A stretch of DNA of 64,000 nucleotides, from contig NC_079489.1 in the NCBI RefSeq assembly GCF_020520425.1, positions 21,476,001-21,540,000 of the forward strand, written 5' to 3'. Below are positions 1-11,733 of this stretch, piece by piece. The position numbers and the translations under genes were made by a program. Source of the stretch: Spinacia oleracea. Lineage: Eukaryota > Streptophyta > Magnoliopsida > Caryophyllales > Amaranthaceae. The stretch's first letter is position 1. Each line of letters starts with the position of its first letter. Below the pieces are notes generated by a model. It searched no databases. It saw only the letters and a program-made list of their open reading frames with translations, and was not told where the DNA came from.

Positions 1-3000
1 GTGCCAAGCCCTATTGAAAATTTCTGATTTTTTTCAAAGGGAATTAGCAAGCATTTGAATTACCATGAACGGGTGCCCTGAGTTCGAAGGAACAATGGGG
101 CGATGCCGTAGAACAATCTTTTCCATTGCAAGCTTACTGCCTTTACTACTTGTTGGCGATCATGACTGTGTCTAGTGGTGAAAGAAGGTCTTTAAGCGAA
201 CGACTATGTCTAGTGGTGAAAGAAAGTCTTTAAGTGAGTTAGTTCGCTTTAGGGAGGGTCAAGCCGAGTACTTTAGAGGTTATGGACGCTTGCGCTAGCC
301 CCCATTCAATTGAGGCAAAGCGATTTTTTGAGTCTTGGCTAAGTGCCTAGGAGTGTGAGTGCTCCTTCTGGCAAGGGTATGTGCCCTTATTATTTTTCGA
401 TGTATGCTCGTTTTGGCATCTTGGTGACTTGGATTCTTCCTTTGATTTAAATTTTTCTTTCGACTTGGATTGCAAGTAATTAAATTTCAATAAGGGACTT
501 TGTTTCTTATTCTTGTTATTCTATAGGCTCTAACATTTTTGCAAATTGGTTGGACCGAATCATGGATTGCCTACGTATCCGCCTTAAATAGATTTAATTT
601 GGAATCAGGTCTTGCGTAGTTCTTAGCCAGAAAATGGTTTCTTAGAATGCCGATATCGATAAGTATGTTCTGAGATGGAAACATATTATTTGAAACGGTA
701 GAATAAGTGAAGTTTATTTTAATCTGTTGCCTTGCCGTAAGCCAAAAATTTGTTTTATATTTTTTGAGTACATGTATTTCTTGGTGGTACGTATATCTGA
801 ATACATGTTTTACCCCTCCAAGTATTCGTTATTTTTCCGTGTATGTGCGGATAAAATGACGAGCACTTCTGGACAAAATTTAGCGAGCAGAGAGATTCAG
901 CGCCCAGGCTGGGGCGCTAAAGATTTCGGCGCCCAGCTCTGGGCGCTGATAATGACTTCTAGGCGGATCTTTTTTGGTGCGCTAAATGCTTCTTTTCTTT
1001 TAGACTAACTTTAGAGGCGCTTTGCAAAGTTTCTTTTTTATTATTTATTATCTTTTTGTACTTTTCATTAGTCTTCTTTTCCTTACTCGTGACTCAAGAC
1101 GGTTTGAAAGATGGGTTGAATGAGATAGGGTAATTTGTATAGGTATTGGTCAAGCATGAGGATTATATCTGCTAGGGCTCACAATTTGCAGCCTCAAGCT
1201 AGTGTCACGAGTTTACATCAACCAAGGCTAATGGGGACGGCTCAAGGGTATATCAACAGGATGTATCCAAACAAGTTATATGGTCATTATGCTAATGGTG
1301 GTGTAAGAGCAGGTTTGGACTTTGGAAATGATGGGCATGACGCACGTGTCAATGGCTGTGCGTGGTTTGCGGTTGACAACAAGTTCAAGAACAAGAGTCG
1401 AGGTAATGGTTTCTTGGGTTATGGCAATGAGAACATGGATGGGTTAGATGAGCTTAACAGGGGCCCCAGAGCGAAGGTGTCTAAGAACATGAGGATTGGA
1501 AAGGGTAGACATCGTAGAACTTTATGATTTGGATTGGTTGACTCAATTCTCTTCCTTCGTTTACTTGGGTAAATTTCGCACTTTTGGGAGGTACGGGCTA
1601 AGTATTTCATGGCTCTTTTCGCTCTCCCTTTTCTCTTTCTCTTTTTTTCTTTTTGCTTGGGATTTCTCCCCAACATAAATCCTTCAATCAATTTTTTTGT
1701 TTGGGCTAAAAGGTAGATGGTTGTGGTTTTTGAGTCACGAGGCGAGACTGAGTGAGCCTCGTTTGGTAGGCCTATAGTGGACCTTTAATTTTAGTAGGCC
1801 TAGGGTGGACCTTTAAATTGTCTTACTTTGCAAGCGTATTTAGTCGTTTCTTAAAATGTGCAAATAGCGTAGATCCAAAAATGTTGTTTTTACCTTATTG
1901 AAATTTAACGAAAGAATTACATCGAAAATAATTTTTGCTTCTTTTTAGATTCCAGTTTCTGGGATTTAATTGAAGTTGTGATTTAGACTCGAACTTTCAT
2001 TAATCTTTCTGATCATAACCCGTGTATGAATACAAGGAGGTGGCCTAGACTCAAAATAATGACGTGGCGTAAGCCTATAACACTTGACCAAGCGACTTTC
2101 AAACTTAGGCTAATTGGACCATAACTTTCGTTGGTTGACACTTTAGATTTTAACCCTTGGGTGTTCATTTGTCATGCGCCATTTGCTTAATGTTGGCAAG
2201 GTAGTTAATTGGGGAGATCGAATTTTTATTTTTGCAAGACTAGAATCATTAGTGCGGCTTCTCTCTTAGTGTGTATTGCTTTACCCCAATGGCAGCCTTA
2301 TGGTATGCCGATTTGGGTATTTTCATGGTTGGTCATGTTGTATTCATGGAAAATCTTTTAGTCCGTACTTAGTAGTATTTCAAGGAGCGAGTGACTCGAG
2401 AGGACTATGATAGTCGTGACCCAATGTGATTATAAGCCTTGAGGCCATTAATTTTTCTTTGCCAATGGTGTTGACACCTTAGGTTCACTTTGGGGGTTGT
2501 GCGACTATGTGGGAATGATTTTCAGAATGTGACTGTTTCCATTTTGCAAATACTATAATATATTCTTTTGTTGGTGAGAGAGCGTATTGAGGCCGTGGAT
2601 TCTTAGCAAGGGATGACAATTACATATGGGTGCTCATTGATTTAAATGTTAGGAAGGGAGACTCAATATAGTTTAACCTTTTAACTTGCAGAACGACACC
2701 AAGCATTAGGACCGATTCTATGGATAAGACAACTAAGACTTAGGATTTGGATTGTATTTTGGCATAGCCTAGTCTAGACTCGGATTTACTTATTTTTCAT
2801 TTGAACATTTTTTTTTTCTTTGGAAACTTTATTCGAACATCATTTTTTGAATACTTTGCCCATGTGACATTCAAGGTCATTTAATTAGCATGCTCGGTTT
2901 TGGTGCCGAACATCGTCGTCGTAGGAGGTCTAACAACGACACAAAGAGTTATTTTTTTTTATAAGTCGCTTTTAGAATCGAGTGCTTTTCATACGCCCTC

Positions 3001-3945
3001 GTAGCAATTTTTCACGAAAAGTTTTTTTTTGCTACGTATTTTCTTCATGCGCGGGCACCGAGGCTGCTGTGCCTGACCATAAGGCCAGGCAGCAACTTCG
3101 GCGCTCAGCAGTGGGCGTGAGAAATTTTGGCGCCCAGCCAGGGGCGTTGAAAATGCGTCCCTGACTGGTTCTCGTTTCCTGTTTGCGTATACTTTTGTTT
3201 TTGCGACTTTAATTTTGCGTGCTTGCCTTATAACGTCCTTTATGCGTTGTGCAGCGTTTGTGGGATTCGTTACAGGCCATCCCGAGCGTCGCTTATTTTT
3301 GTGGCGATCGTTCGGGTTTGCGGAACACGTATTTCGGTATAACTCTTTGGCAAATTATTTCATGAATGTTTGGGCAATTTTTAAGGTCGTTGGTTTTCTA
3401 GCATTATTTGTCTAGCATTATTCGTACGCACAATCATAACATAGTCACATAGTTCGCTACACATAACTACATTACAAACATGGATTTGAAAATTAAATAT
3501 GTCACGTAGTTTATGATAGGCTTCTATGGGTAGTATTTGCGCCTGGCTTGGTACCGCTTCTATCGTAGATCCAACACATGCCCCGGTCGAGGTAGTGTCT
3601 TCAACAGACGAATTTCGCCCAAGAGGCCAACCCGCAAGTGCAAGCCAAGGGGGCATGCAGGTGAGAGGGACCTAATGAGCGAGCGATTGGGTTCGGGATA
3701 GGTGTACTACCTGCACAAGTACCGAGTGGGCGACATGCGCGGCGTATGCACCCCCTATTGGCAGAAAGAGGTATCCTTAGTCCCAACTCCCGAGGGAGCC
3801 GAGATTCGTTATGCGGTTCTGCCCGTTCACATTAATATGCTGATTTTCAGGTCGTCCCAACTTGATGGGGAAATAAACGCGGGGTAGGATCGTTTCAACC
3901 TTCGGCTATTTTGATTACCTACAAGCACGAGTATTTCCTTCACTA
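1..3945 (-). mobile_element. Interior (5' part) of an Ogre/Tat-type Ty3/gypsy retrotransposon
   Basis: This is the internal region next to the LTR at 3965-5478. Reading on the minus strand, the primer-binding site comes first and the sequence then runs to the window edge, so only the untranslated 5' part is present. I see no gag or pol coding. On the plus strand, 565-626 has the phrase 'TTGCCTACGTATCC ... GGAATCAGGTC ... GCGTAGTTC', a sequence I recognise from plant Tat/Ogre elements. GC-rich blocks of the type GCGCCCAG..CTGGGCGC at about 898-950 and 3100-3150 match blocks inside the LTR (4920-5020), which supports one element or related nested ones. A host-derived fragment lies at 1150-1500. 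The rest (1530-3090) is AT-rich with nothing recognisable. Confidence 0.65.
1150..1500 (+). pseudogene. Captured fragment of a YTH-domain (ECT family) m6A-reader gene
   Basis: One open frame here translates to a stretch very close to the linker and start of the YTH region of plant ECT proteins (cytoplasmic readers of N6-methyladenosine in mRNA). Recognisable pieces are 'GYINRMYPNKLYGHY', 'RAGLDFGN', 'WFAVDNKFKNK' and 'GYGNENMDGLDELNRGPRAK'. In the family this block directly precedes the YTH fold. Here it ends after about 110 residues, and the following codons (ending at 1527) are unrelated. There is no start context, no YTH aromatic cage and no intron. The fragment lies on the strand opposite to the surrounding retrotransposon. 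I infer capture of an exon piece, or insertion of a processed copy, rather than a working gene. The high protein similarity implies a fairly recent event. Confidence 0.72.
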
Positions 3946-3963
3946 TCCCCAGTGGAGTCGCCA
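3946..3963 (-). other. Primer-binding site of the Ogre/Tat element
   Basis: On the minus strand this reads TGGCGACTCCACTGGGGA, one base after the LTR end. TGGCGACTCC is complementary to the 3' end of plant tRNA-Arg, the primer type known for Ogre/Tat elements. It fixes the orientation of the element (5' LTR on the right). Confidence 0.75.
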
Positions 3964-3964
3964 C

Positions 3965-5478
3965 TGTGAGGGGGTCGAAAAAGCGCGAGGCTAATGCGTG
4001 ACCTCGTCCCTCATGGGTGTGACGATTCTTTTTTATTCAATCAAGTGTAATTGGATTTCCTGTGAGTTTACACCCAATTGACTAGTAATATAGGAGTCGC
4101 CATTCAGTTTTTAACGACAATGAGAAAAACTGACAAAACCCGGTTATCGTGACATAAAGGGAGTGCAATTATGTTTGACCACGATGGCCGTAGGTTCCCT
4201 TGTGATCCCTGGTGTGGGGATCTCTCAACATACACCCGCAAGGTAGAGATTGAGGGTTCGGGGGACTGTAACTACCGAGAGGAGTACTTCGCTCGTCGAT
4301 AACTCCAGAGGCATAATATCCTTACTAGCTCAGCATAAATAATTTAAGGGACATGCGTTAACTATTAAACTAATATGAGTTGATTTTAGCAATATGCAAC
4401 ATATAATACTAATTCGATCGTGATTATCTGATTTAAATAGCATTAAGGGACCTAGCATGATAATCCGATTTCCCAAAAATATTATATTTGTTAGGCGTGA
4501 TAGAACAATCAGATTTAGTTAGTTTAACAGTTCATAAGAAGGGCGAGGAAAGCAGTTAAATCATCGAAAAGGGACACATTACGACGCACCCTTGAGAGGT
4601 GCGTCACGGTTCTCAGAAAACTAACCACTTTGACTTTGCTATTTCTCCTTTTTATTTAACGAATCTCAATTATGGGACAGGATACGTTCTGTTCGATTTA
4701 TGGATCGATTGCGACAGAACGCCTGAACAATTTCGCAGCGAGAGGCTTAGGCTAAGGGTTGGAGTCAATACTCAGAATATAATTATGTGTTGTTGTGTTG
4801 TTGTGTGTTCTTTTCACGTCGAACTTAGGGGTCTATTTATAGGAAAAAGTGGCGTAGAAAGATAGTTTTGCAGAGTTCTAATCCACAAAGAATTAGGAAA
4901 AAACACGTCCCAGGTATTTTCAGCGCCCAGGGCTGGGCGTCAAAGATTTCGGCGCCCAGCTCTGGGCGTTGAAAATAGGATCCAGGCAATTTCAGCGCCC
5001 AGGGCTGGGCGTTGAAATTGCTGTTTGGGCCGTTTCTTTGTCAGATTCGGATTCCTGAAATCCGTAGAGTTTGAGATTTAATCGAGTCTTTTAGCGCGTA
5101 TCAATTTTATGACGGAATGCGTCTGGGCCCGTTACGAACTCTAGGCTCGTTAGGATTTTAATTAATACGTAACTCTTATTTCCGAATCATATTAGGAATA
5201 GGATTCTCGCAGTTTTCTATCTCATTTAGGATTTATGTTGGAGTGCAACACCTAATTCTGACAGGTTTCTATCTTTTTATTCTTACTACTTTTAGCAACT
5301 ACCCTTTACGGCAGTTACTATTTTTAGCAGGTTTCCATAAATAACAGGTTTCGGGTGAAATGAAAAGGGGAATTGAGATTCGTTATTTTATAGGAGATGC
5401 GTTGTCAAGTGGAGATTTACGTTTTCATCATCGAACCTTCCCTTTCGGGAATGGGGACAAAAGTAGGTGTCTACACAT
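3965..5478 (-). mobile_element. 5' LTR of the Ogre/Tat gypsy element
   Basis: On the minus strand it starts TGTGTAGACACCTACTTTTG and ends with CCTCACA, so it has the usual TG..CA ends and is about 1.5 kb. A TATA-type box (CTATAAATAG, minus strand, 4833-4842) lies in the middle. At 4920-5020 there are three copies of a GC-rich inverted repeat (GCGCCCAG..CTGGGCGT). No partner LTR is in the window, so the boundaries rest on the TG/CA ends and the adjacent primer site. No coding sequence is seen. Confidence 0.72.
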
Positions 5479-5505
5479 ACACTTTTATTTGTACTTTATT
5501 AATAG

Positions 5506-6628
5506 GAAAATTTGTAATTATTAATCCAACCTTTGCCCGGTTTTCTTTAATTAAGCCTACCTATGCGATATTTCTAAATAATCCAACATTTATGACCCAA
5601 CTACTATTATTAAGCCTGGATGACCGGTTACCTGCTACAAAGTCAAGGAAAATTTGTAATTATTAATCCAACCTTTGCCCGATTTTCTTTAATTAAGCCT
5701 ACCTATGCGATATTTCTAAATAATCCAATCTTTGTGACCCAAGTACTATTATTAAGCCTAGATGACCGGTTAGTCAAGGTTAAAAACGTTGACAACCTAA
5801 AGTTGGTTTCCCTCCTAAAATATTGGACACATCATCATCACTTGCCACCTAAACAAGGATTTCATTTTTTTTTTCAAAAAACCCTTAACCCTTCTCTTCT
5901 CTGTACCGTGTTTCAATTCCTCTCTCCTCCATAACTGCTGCTTCAACCACAATTGTACTGGTTCATGACATCATCAGCGATTTTCTTGTGGAAATAGGTG
6001 ACTTCATCCACGCGCATTCAAATTTCGTCTCCAAAATCGTACAATTGAAGGTGAACTTACGAACCTTAGCGTTTTTGTTCCTTTTTTGGTAAATTTTGAA
6101 TTTTGGGCTTCCTTGATGGTCAGTTCGTAAAAACCCGAGCTGTTGCAATAATATAGTTTTTTTTTTTATGTTGTGGGATGTTGGTTATTGTAGTCTTGTT
6201 GAAAATTTAGAAAGAAAAAAAAACCTTGAATTTGAAGAAGATCCGGATCCAACAGGCAATTGCTTTACCCCAGCCATAGCAATTGCTGATTATTTTTGAT
6301 GAACTTCGAATGGAGAGGTATGACCGTATGAGGGATCCACAATGGTGGAGAAATAATGGAGATGAGTGCTTAGATGAAGCAGAAAATCGCAGAGGAGAGA
6401 AGAATGAAAATCAAAATAGCAATTAAAGAAAATAAGGGGAAAAAAATAATAAAAATAATAATTGTTATATGCCACGTAAGGGTGAATACCGCCTATAGCA
6501 GGTTAATAACTTGTTAGGCTTAATAATAGTAGTTGGGTCATAAAGGTTGGATTATTTAGAAATATCGCATAGGTAGGATTAATTAAAGAAAATCGGGCAA
6601 AGGTTGGATTAATAATTACAAATTTTCC
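5506..6628. mobile_element. Non-autonomous Mutator-like element with 9-bp TSD and duplicated left TIR
   Basis: Both ends start GGAAAATTTGTAATTATTAA and the inverted repeats run for about 120 bp (5506-5630 and 6490-6628). They are flanked by the exact 9-bp duplication TTATTAATA (5497-5505 and 6629-6637), the size typical of Mutator. The left TIR is repeated in tandem (second copy 5645-5770). Within each TIR, blocks of the type CCAACCT or CCTACCT recur every ~27-32 bp. The interior (5780-6480) has no recognisable transposase or captured gene. Confidence 0.88.
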
Positions 6629-6852
6629 TTATTAATAAATAATTATCTACTTTTTCCTTTCCCAAAACAAAAACATTCTCAATCATTACATCTTACACAC
6701 TTCACAATTTTATTAAGCACTGTGCCGAGTTCCAAAAGTGACACTTATTTAGGAATGGAGGGAGTACATTTTTTTAATAAAAAAAAATAAACAACAAAAT
6801 ATACTGAATTATAAACGACAGAAGATCCCACTCTGTTCTCCTACCTTCATCT

Positions 6853-7113
6853 AAGGGTTTCTAAACCTCAAGTGGCTTGTGTCCATATGGACACAAGTGA
6901 TCCAAATACAACCATCTTGAGTACCAACACATAATATGTCAGTACCAAAATGCAAAATTGCTTAGAAGTACCACCAATATAAGTCATATTGTATTATCGG
7001 TACTCACATAATTTGTATTAGTACTAACATATTCTGTATTGGTACTCCATATTCTGTATTGGTACTCACTTGTGTCCATGTGGACACAAGTCACTTGTGA
7101 CAAAGACTTCCTC
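6853..7113. mobile_element. Small palindrome-capped Mutator-like MITE
   Basis: Near each end is a palindrome, TTGTGTCCATATGGACACAA at about 6878-6897 and a near-copy at 7069-7089. They sit inside an inverted repeat CAAGTG(G/A)CTTGTGTCC. The 9-mer CCTTCATCT flanks the element on both sides (6844-6852, 7114-7122) and I read it as the target duplication. The interior holds repeated GTACC/GGTACT words and no coding sequence. The outer ~15 bp of the two ends match only partly, so the exact tips are less sure. Confidence 0.65.
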
Positions 7114-7234
7114 CCTTCATCTCCTCTCCTTCAACCGTCACATCTGCAAAATTGAAAAACAATAAATCCAAATTGGATCGATTCATCAATTTAATTAAAG
7201 CACCAATTATCTCCAACCTTAAATCCAATCTCAA

Positions 7235-7428
7235 ATCTATACCTAGTATTTAAAAAGGAAGACCAATGATTGTTAGACGACACATGTCACCTGTATCTTT
7301 CATCCACACGTGTCACCTCTATCTTTCATCCATCTATACCTAGTATTTAAAAAGGAAGACCAATGATTGTTAGACGACACATGTCACCTGTATCTTTCAT
7401 CCACACGTGTCACCTCTATCTTTCATCC
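7235..7428 (+). repeat. 97-bp tandem duplication (Helitron-like 5' end)
   Basis: The block beginning ATCTATACCTAGTATTTAAA is present twice in direct tandem with a period of 97 bp. Its start (A then TCTATACC..TTTAAAAAGGAAGACC) looks like a plant Helitron 5' terminus. Confidence 0.75.
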
Positions 7429-8662
7429 ATTTATTTTTTAAATTTTTTCTTTTGTTGTTTGTTATACGAAGTATTTATTTTACATATTCTGATATTCAAC
7501 ACCTCTTCCACTTAATCTTCCTCCTTTAACATCAATTTACTAATTCATATACTCATTCAACGTCTTGCACTCCATCTCCCGCTTTAACACTCAATATTAA
7601 TTCACCATCTAATTTATATATTTTCAACTTTTAAATTTCACCTCTATATAAATCATATATTCTCACTAAAATTTACTTAATATTCCTCCTTTAACATCAA
7701 TTTACTAATTCATATACTCATTCAACGTCTTGCACTCCATCTCCCGCTTTAACACTCAATATTAATTCACCATCTAATTTATATATTTTCAACTTCGGTT
7801 TTTCTAATGTGTGCCCATGGGCACACATTAAGAAAACAAATTCCCTAATAATTATTTGATTTTGAGGGATCTTAATTAGTTTTAAAAAGGTAGGTTGAAT
7901 ATTTTGTATGTGCAATAATAAAAGCTTCCTTAATTTTAACTCTTACCAATTTTATATCTTTTTCCTAATCTAATGTTCATTTATTTTGGCCAACTTTTCA
8001 ATATCAATTAATCCACGGAGTAAAAAAAAATCAATTTGATATACTATCGTCAAGCTTTAACTATGAAGTGCTTTGCTCCAGCTAGCTTCAATTGTACCAA
8101 TAAATTTGTAATTTTTTTTTTGACATGGCAATAAAAGAATTCGTTACTTTATTGGAGTGGAGAAAAAAAGGTGAATTGTATATAACTAGTTAGTCATGGA
8201 GTATGCAGTAGCGTGAATTTCAATTAGCAAAGTGAGCTATAGCTAATTAGGGGAATTGAGGTTGAATTTACGAACATGAAGTACCGTACTAAGTACTATT
8301 TTTCAAATGAATTTTTTTTTAGATTGATGTTGAGAAGTTGGCAAAAATAAATCAACATGGAAAATAGGAAAAAAAAATATAAAATGGGTAAGAGTTAAAA
8401 TTGAGAAAGATTTCATTACTTCACATATCAAATATTTAACCTACCTTTTTAAACTAGTAAATATTCCTCTAAGTCAAATATTTAGTAGGGAATTTGTTTT
8501 CTTAATGTGTGCCCATGGGCACACGTTAGAAAAACCCTTTCAACTTTTAACTTTCAACTCTACATAAATCATATATTCCCACTAAAATCACAAACCCTCA
8601 ACATAATCAACACTTTAAAATACGGCTTAACAATGACTATATGAACGGGCTCAAAAGCTAGT
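7236..8662 (+). mobile_element. Probable non-autonomous Helitron
   Basis: The 5' end begins TCTATACC after an A. The 3' end at 8658-8662 is CTAGT followed by T, giving the A/T insertion context of Helitrons. A tandem ~165-bp repeat (first unit from about 7518, second from about 7683) fills the body, and the Mutator-like element 7796-8537 sits inside the second unit. The hairpin expected before CTAGT is weak. There is no Rep/helicase coding. Confidence 0.5.
7796..8537. mobile_element. Palindrome-capped Mutator-like element, 742 bp
   Basis: The ends are inverted repeats, (C/G)GGTTTTTCTAA(T/C)GTG and onward. Each contains the palindrome GTGTGCCCATGGGCACAC (about 7809-7826 and 8507-8524), and further similarity continues inward. 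The exact 9-bp duplication TTTCAACTT lies at 7787-7795 and 8538-8546. Joining the flanks restores the repeat unit that it interrupts. No open frame of note lies inside. Confidence 0.87.
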
Positions 8663-8759
8663 TATGATGAAGGTGAAAGCTAATTATCATTGATGCTTGA
8701 TTAAAAATGAAAGCTAATTGTTAAGGCGTTTTCCTCAAAATTAAAAATAAAAGTACTAA

Positions 8760-8953
8760 TGTGATATTTGAATGGACAGTTGGACAAAGCATGCACTACG
8801 GACTACCTCCCCTGATCCCCTCACTTGTCATTCTATTGCTCCGTCTCCTCTTCGTCGACATCAACTACAATTTCTCACTCTCTTGATCCCTCCGCCGTAT
8901 CCTCTATCCTCGCCGGAAAATCAGGCCGCCGGTATCCACCCGCCGCCCGCCTG
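8760..8953 (+). other. Probable 5'UTR exon and promoter-proximal region of the TMPIT-like gene
   Basis: This is a GC- and pyrimidine-rich island in otherwise AT-rich DNA, rich in CTC and CCGCC words. It ends with a good donor (CCTG|GTAACTTC at 8953/8954). A matching acceptor is available just upstream of the start codon (TTTTTCCTAG ending about 11721). Long first introns in the 5'UTR are common in plants. This exon is inferred, not proven. The 2.8-kb putative intron holds a ~31-bp tandem repeat and a Stowaway-type right end (9671-9689). Confidence 0.45.
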
Positions 8954-10463
8954 GTAACTTCATCGTCTTATTTTTTTTAATTTGCTTTCGATTCCCTCGG
9001 CTGATCTGAGAAAAAATGATTAATAACCGATGTTTGCTGCCACGGCTGCTGCCTCCATTCTTCCGCCACGATGGCTTTGGTGGTGGCGGTGGTGATAACC
9101 GTAGAATTAGATTAGTTATTGATTATTTGATATGATTTGTTCAGCATTTCTGCTTTTTTGATGTTTTGACTAGTATTAACATGAACGAATTAGTTCGGAT
9201 TGGTAAATCAGATTTTAAAGTCGTTTTCAGATATGATTGAGTATCTATTAGAATTTTTTTACTCTAGTTTCTAAATCCTTATTGAGAATTGAGAAATTGA
9301 TTTAGTTGTTTAGTACTTTATATAGTACAGTATGTAGTTGTGTTTTAAAATGAGTTTACATCATTTCATCTCCGTTGGTTCGTGAGTTATCTTTCAGATA
9401 GGGTTGGACCGTGGGTAAGTAAAGTAGTGTGAGGCCAGAAAAACATGGTTAAATGTGGGTAGAAATGTGAAAGTGAATAGAAAGATGAAGTTGTAAGAGA
9501 AAGTGTAGGTGTTGTGAGGAAAAAGGGGTTGATCTGATGAAAGCATGCAAGGTTGTAACTTGTAAGATATAAGTAATGGCCGACATCACCCCGGGGGTGG
9601 GAATCTTATACCAAATAGGTAACGCGATGATATTTTTTGGACATCATGAGATGGCTATCATGAAAGTGAACATGTTACGGAGGGAGTATAGCTTAGAGTA
9701 ATTAACTAATAATTGGTGTTTGAGTACATCGGGTGTATATGTACTTGCATGGTTAATGTACTAGTTCTGACTTGTGGTGAGCTCTTGATAGCTTAGTAAT
9801 GAGTTACAGAGTATCGTTTCAAAGAATTTTTTTAGACCTTCATTTAGTTATCACTTCGAAATTATTTTTACCCTGCATCTTTCACATTGAGTTTGGTATC
9901 GTAAAACATTATTCAATTCCAAGACTTGACAAAGTTGTTGTCCAAGTCTTGTAAAAATGGAAGGAAATTAAGATTTTGGATATGGAGATCTCTTTTTGGT
10001 TATCACCCTAGTAGGTTTGACAAGTTTAGACTGATGCTATAGTATATATTTTTGCTCATGGACTAATCATGAAGTAAGAGGATTGTATTGAGAAGTTGAA
10101 AATTCCGTTTAAGCTAGGCTTTAATCTAAGCAACCCTTAGGACACCTCCTCGAATTGGCTCATTCAATAGATAACCTTGAAATATGTTATGTGTGAAATA
10201 AATGAGATTTTAATCTTGGTTTACATATTGCCAGAATTTTGAATGTCCTTTTTATAATAAATCATCACAATTCCATGTTTTTGAGACTTGAATGAGTTGA
10301 GTCACTTGTACATATACCTACCTTATTTCACAAGTGGCTATGATTTTATGTAGTTATGGCTTAAAAGCTATTGCTTGCTTGAGATCGATGTGATACTGAA
10401 TGAAATATAAACCTTTCGAAATGACATGCTATTAATCATCTCAAGGAGTCATAAACATGCTTT

Positions 10464-10567
10464 TTAAATGTGATTTGGTTATATTGCTTTCTAAATGTGA
10501 TTTTGTTATATTGCTTTCTAAATGTGATTTTGTTATATTGCTTTCTAATTGTGATTTGGTTATATTG
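10464..10567 (+). repeat. ~31-bp tandem repeat, about 3.3 copies
   Basis: The unit 'AAATGTGATTT(G/T)GTTATATT' plus 'GCTTTCT' is repeated in direct tandem. No function is evident. It lies in the putative 5'UTR intron. Confidence 0.8.
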
Positions 10568-11733
10568 GGAGCGTCCATGGTTGTTGTTAAATCCAGAAGG
10601 GAAATTGTTTTTGAGCTATGTATATGATTTGAGGTAATAAAATAATTGATAATGATACTGGACTATATTAATTATCTTAAGTGGAAGAATAAAGGGTTTA
10701 GGCCTTGGTTTGTATCCCTAAGAGTAATGGACACATTATTTCTGCTTTCTGGCTTTATTGACTGATTTGTGCCACACATGGAAAGATATTGAAAATATTA
10801 TCTCTTTGGTTTGACCAGACAAGCTTCTTGATCAAGATCTAAGATAAAGTTGAGGGGTTGTGTACACTAGAGGTATTGGTGGTACACTAACCGGGGTTAT
10901 GTGGTTTACATGCGATAGGGATAAGTCGGCTCCCGAGTTCGCTTTTGTAATGAAATTCGTATGGATTTGTGTTGTGAATGAAATAAGAAACTGAATGAGA
11001 TGGAGATGTGAATGTTCATCAGGCGTTTATGCGTTTGTGTGTAAAATTTATTTTATTAAAATATGAAAAATTTCTATTTTGGTTCATCCCACAATAATAG
11101 TCCACTTTCCTTCCATAGTAAGTTAAATTCTAAACTTTCCCATAGGTCCCTTGTTATACATATTTTGTTCCCATGAGCCCATGACTTCATTAACTCCAAA
11201 TAGTTCCAACATGATTATTCGAGTCTTCAAGGATATAAACATCCTTTTATTAAGATGATTGTGGATAATATCTAGCTATAAAGGCTATGTGTTGCTTGGG
11301 AAGAGGTTTGCTTCTTGAATCTTGATGCTGGTTAGACCCACCCTAAAGTTTCTAACTTTGACCCCAAAAGACAAAAAAGTATATAAAAATGAAATGAAGA
11401 GACTCAGAGAGTAACATTACAAAGTATTATTTGTTGGATTTGTATTTGAAAGGACTTCCATAGTATATCGTATGTTTTGGTTCTTTACCAAAATTTTGTG
11501 CAGTCCTAGTTGTAGAGGAAACCTAGCTACATTTTCATTCTTACTTCTCAGTTAATCTTATTAATCAGAACACGCAAGCTAGAGCTCATGACCATATCAA
11601 GTACGGCCCACTGAATAGTCCTACCAGTCTACCACCACTAGCTCTCTTTTGCAATATCCTCTTGCAATTTTTAAAATATTTCAGGAAACCTTAATTTTGT
11701 CTTCTACTGAATTTTTCCTAGTTTATCGCTGAG

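Noticed and set aside
1135-1527. A complete small gene encoding an ECT-like protein
   Set aside because: Only a mid-protein fragment is present, without a YTH domain or a credible start, and it lies inside a retroelement.
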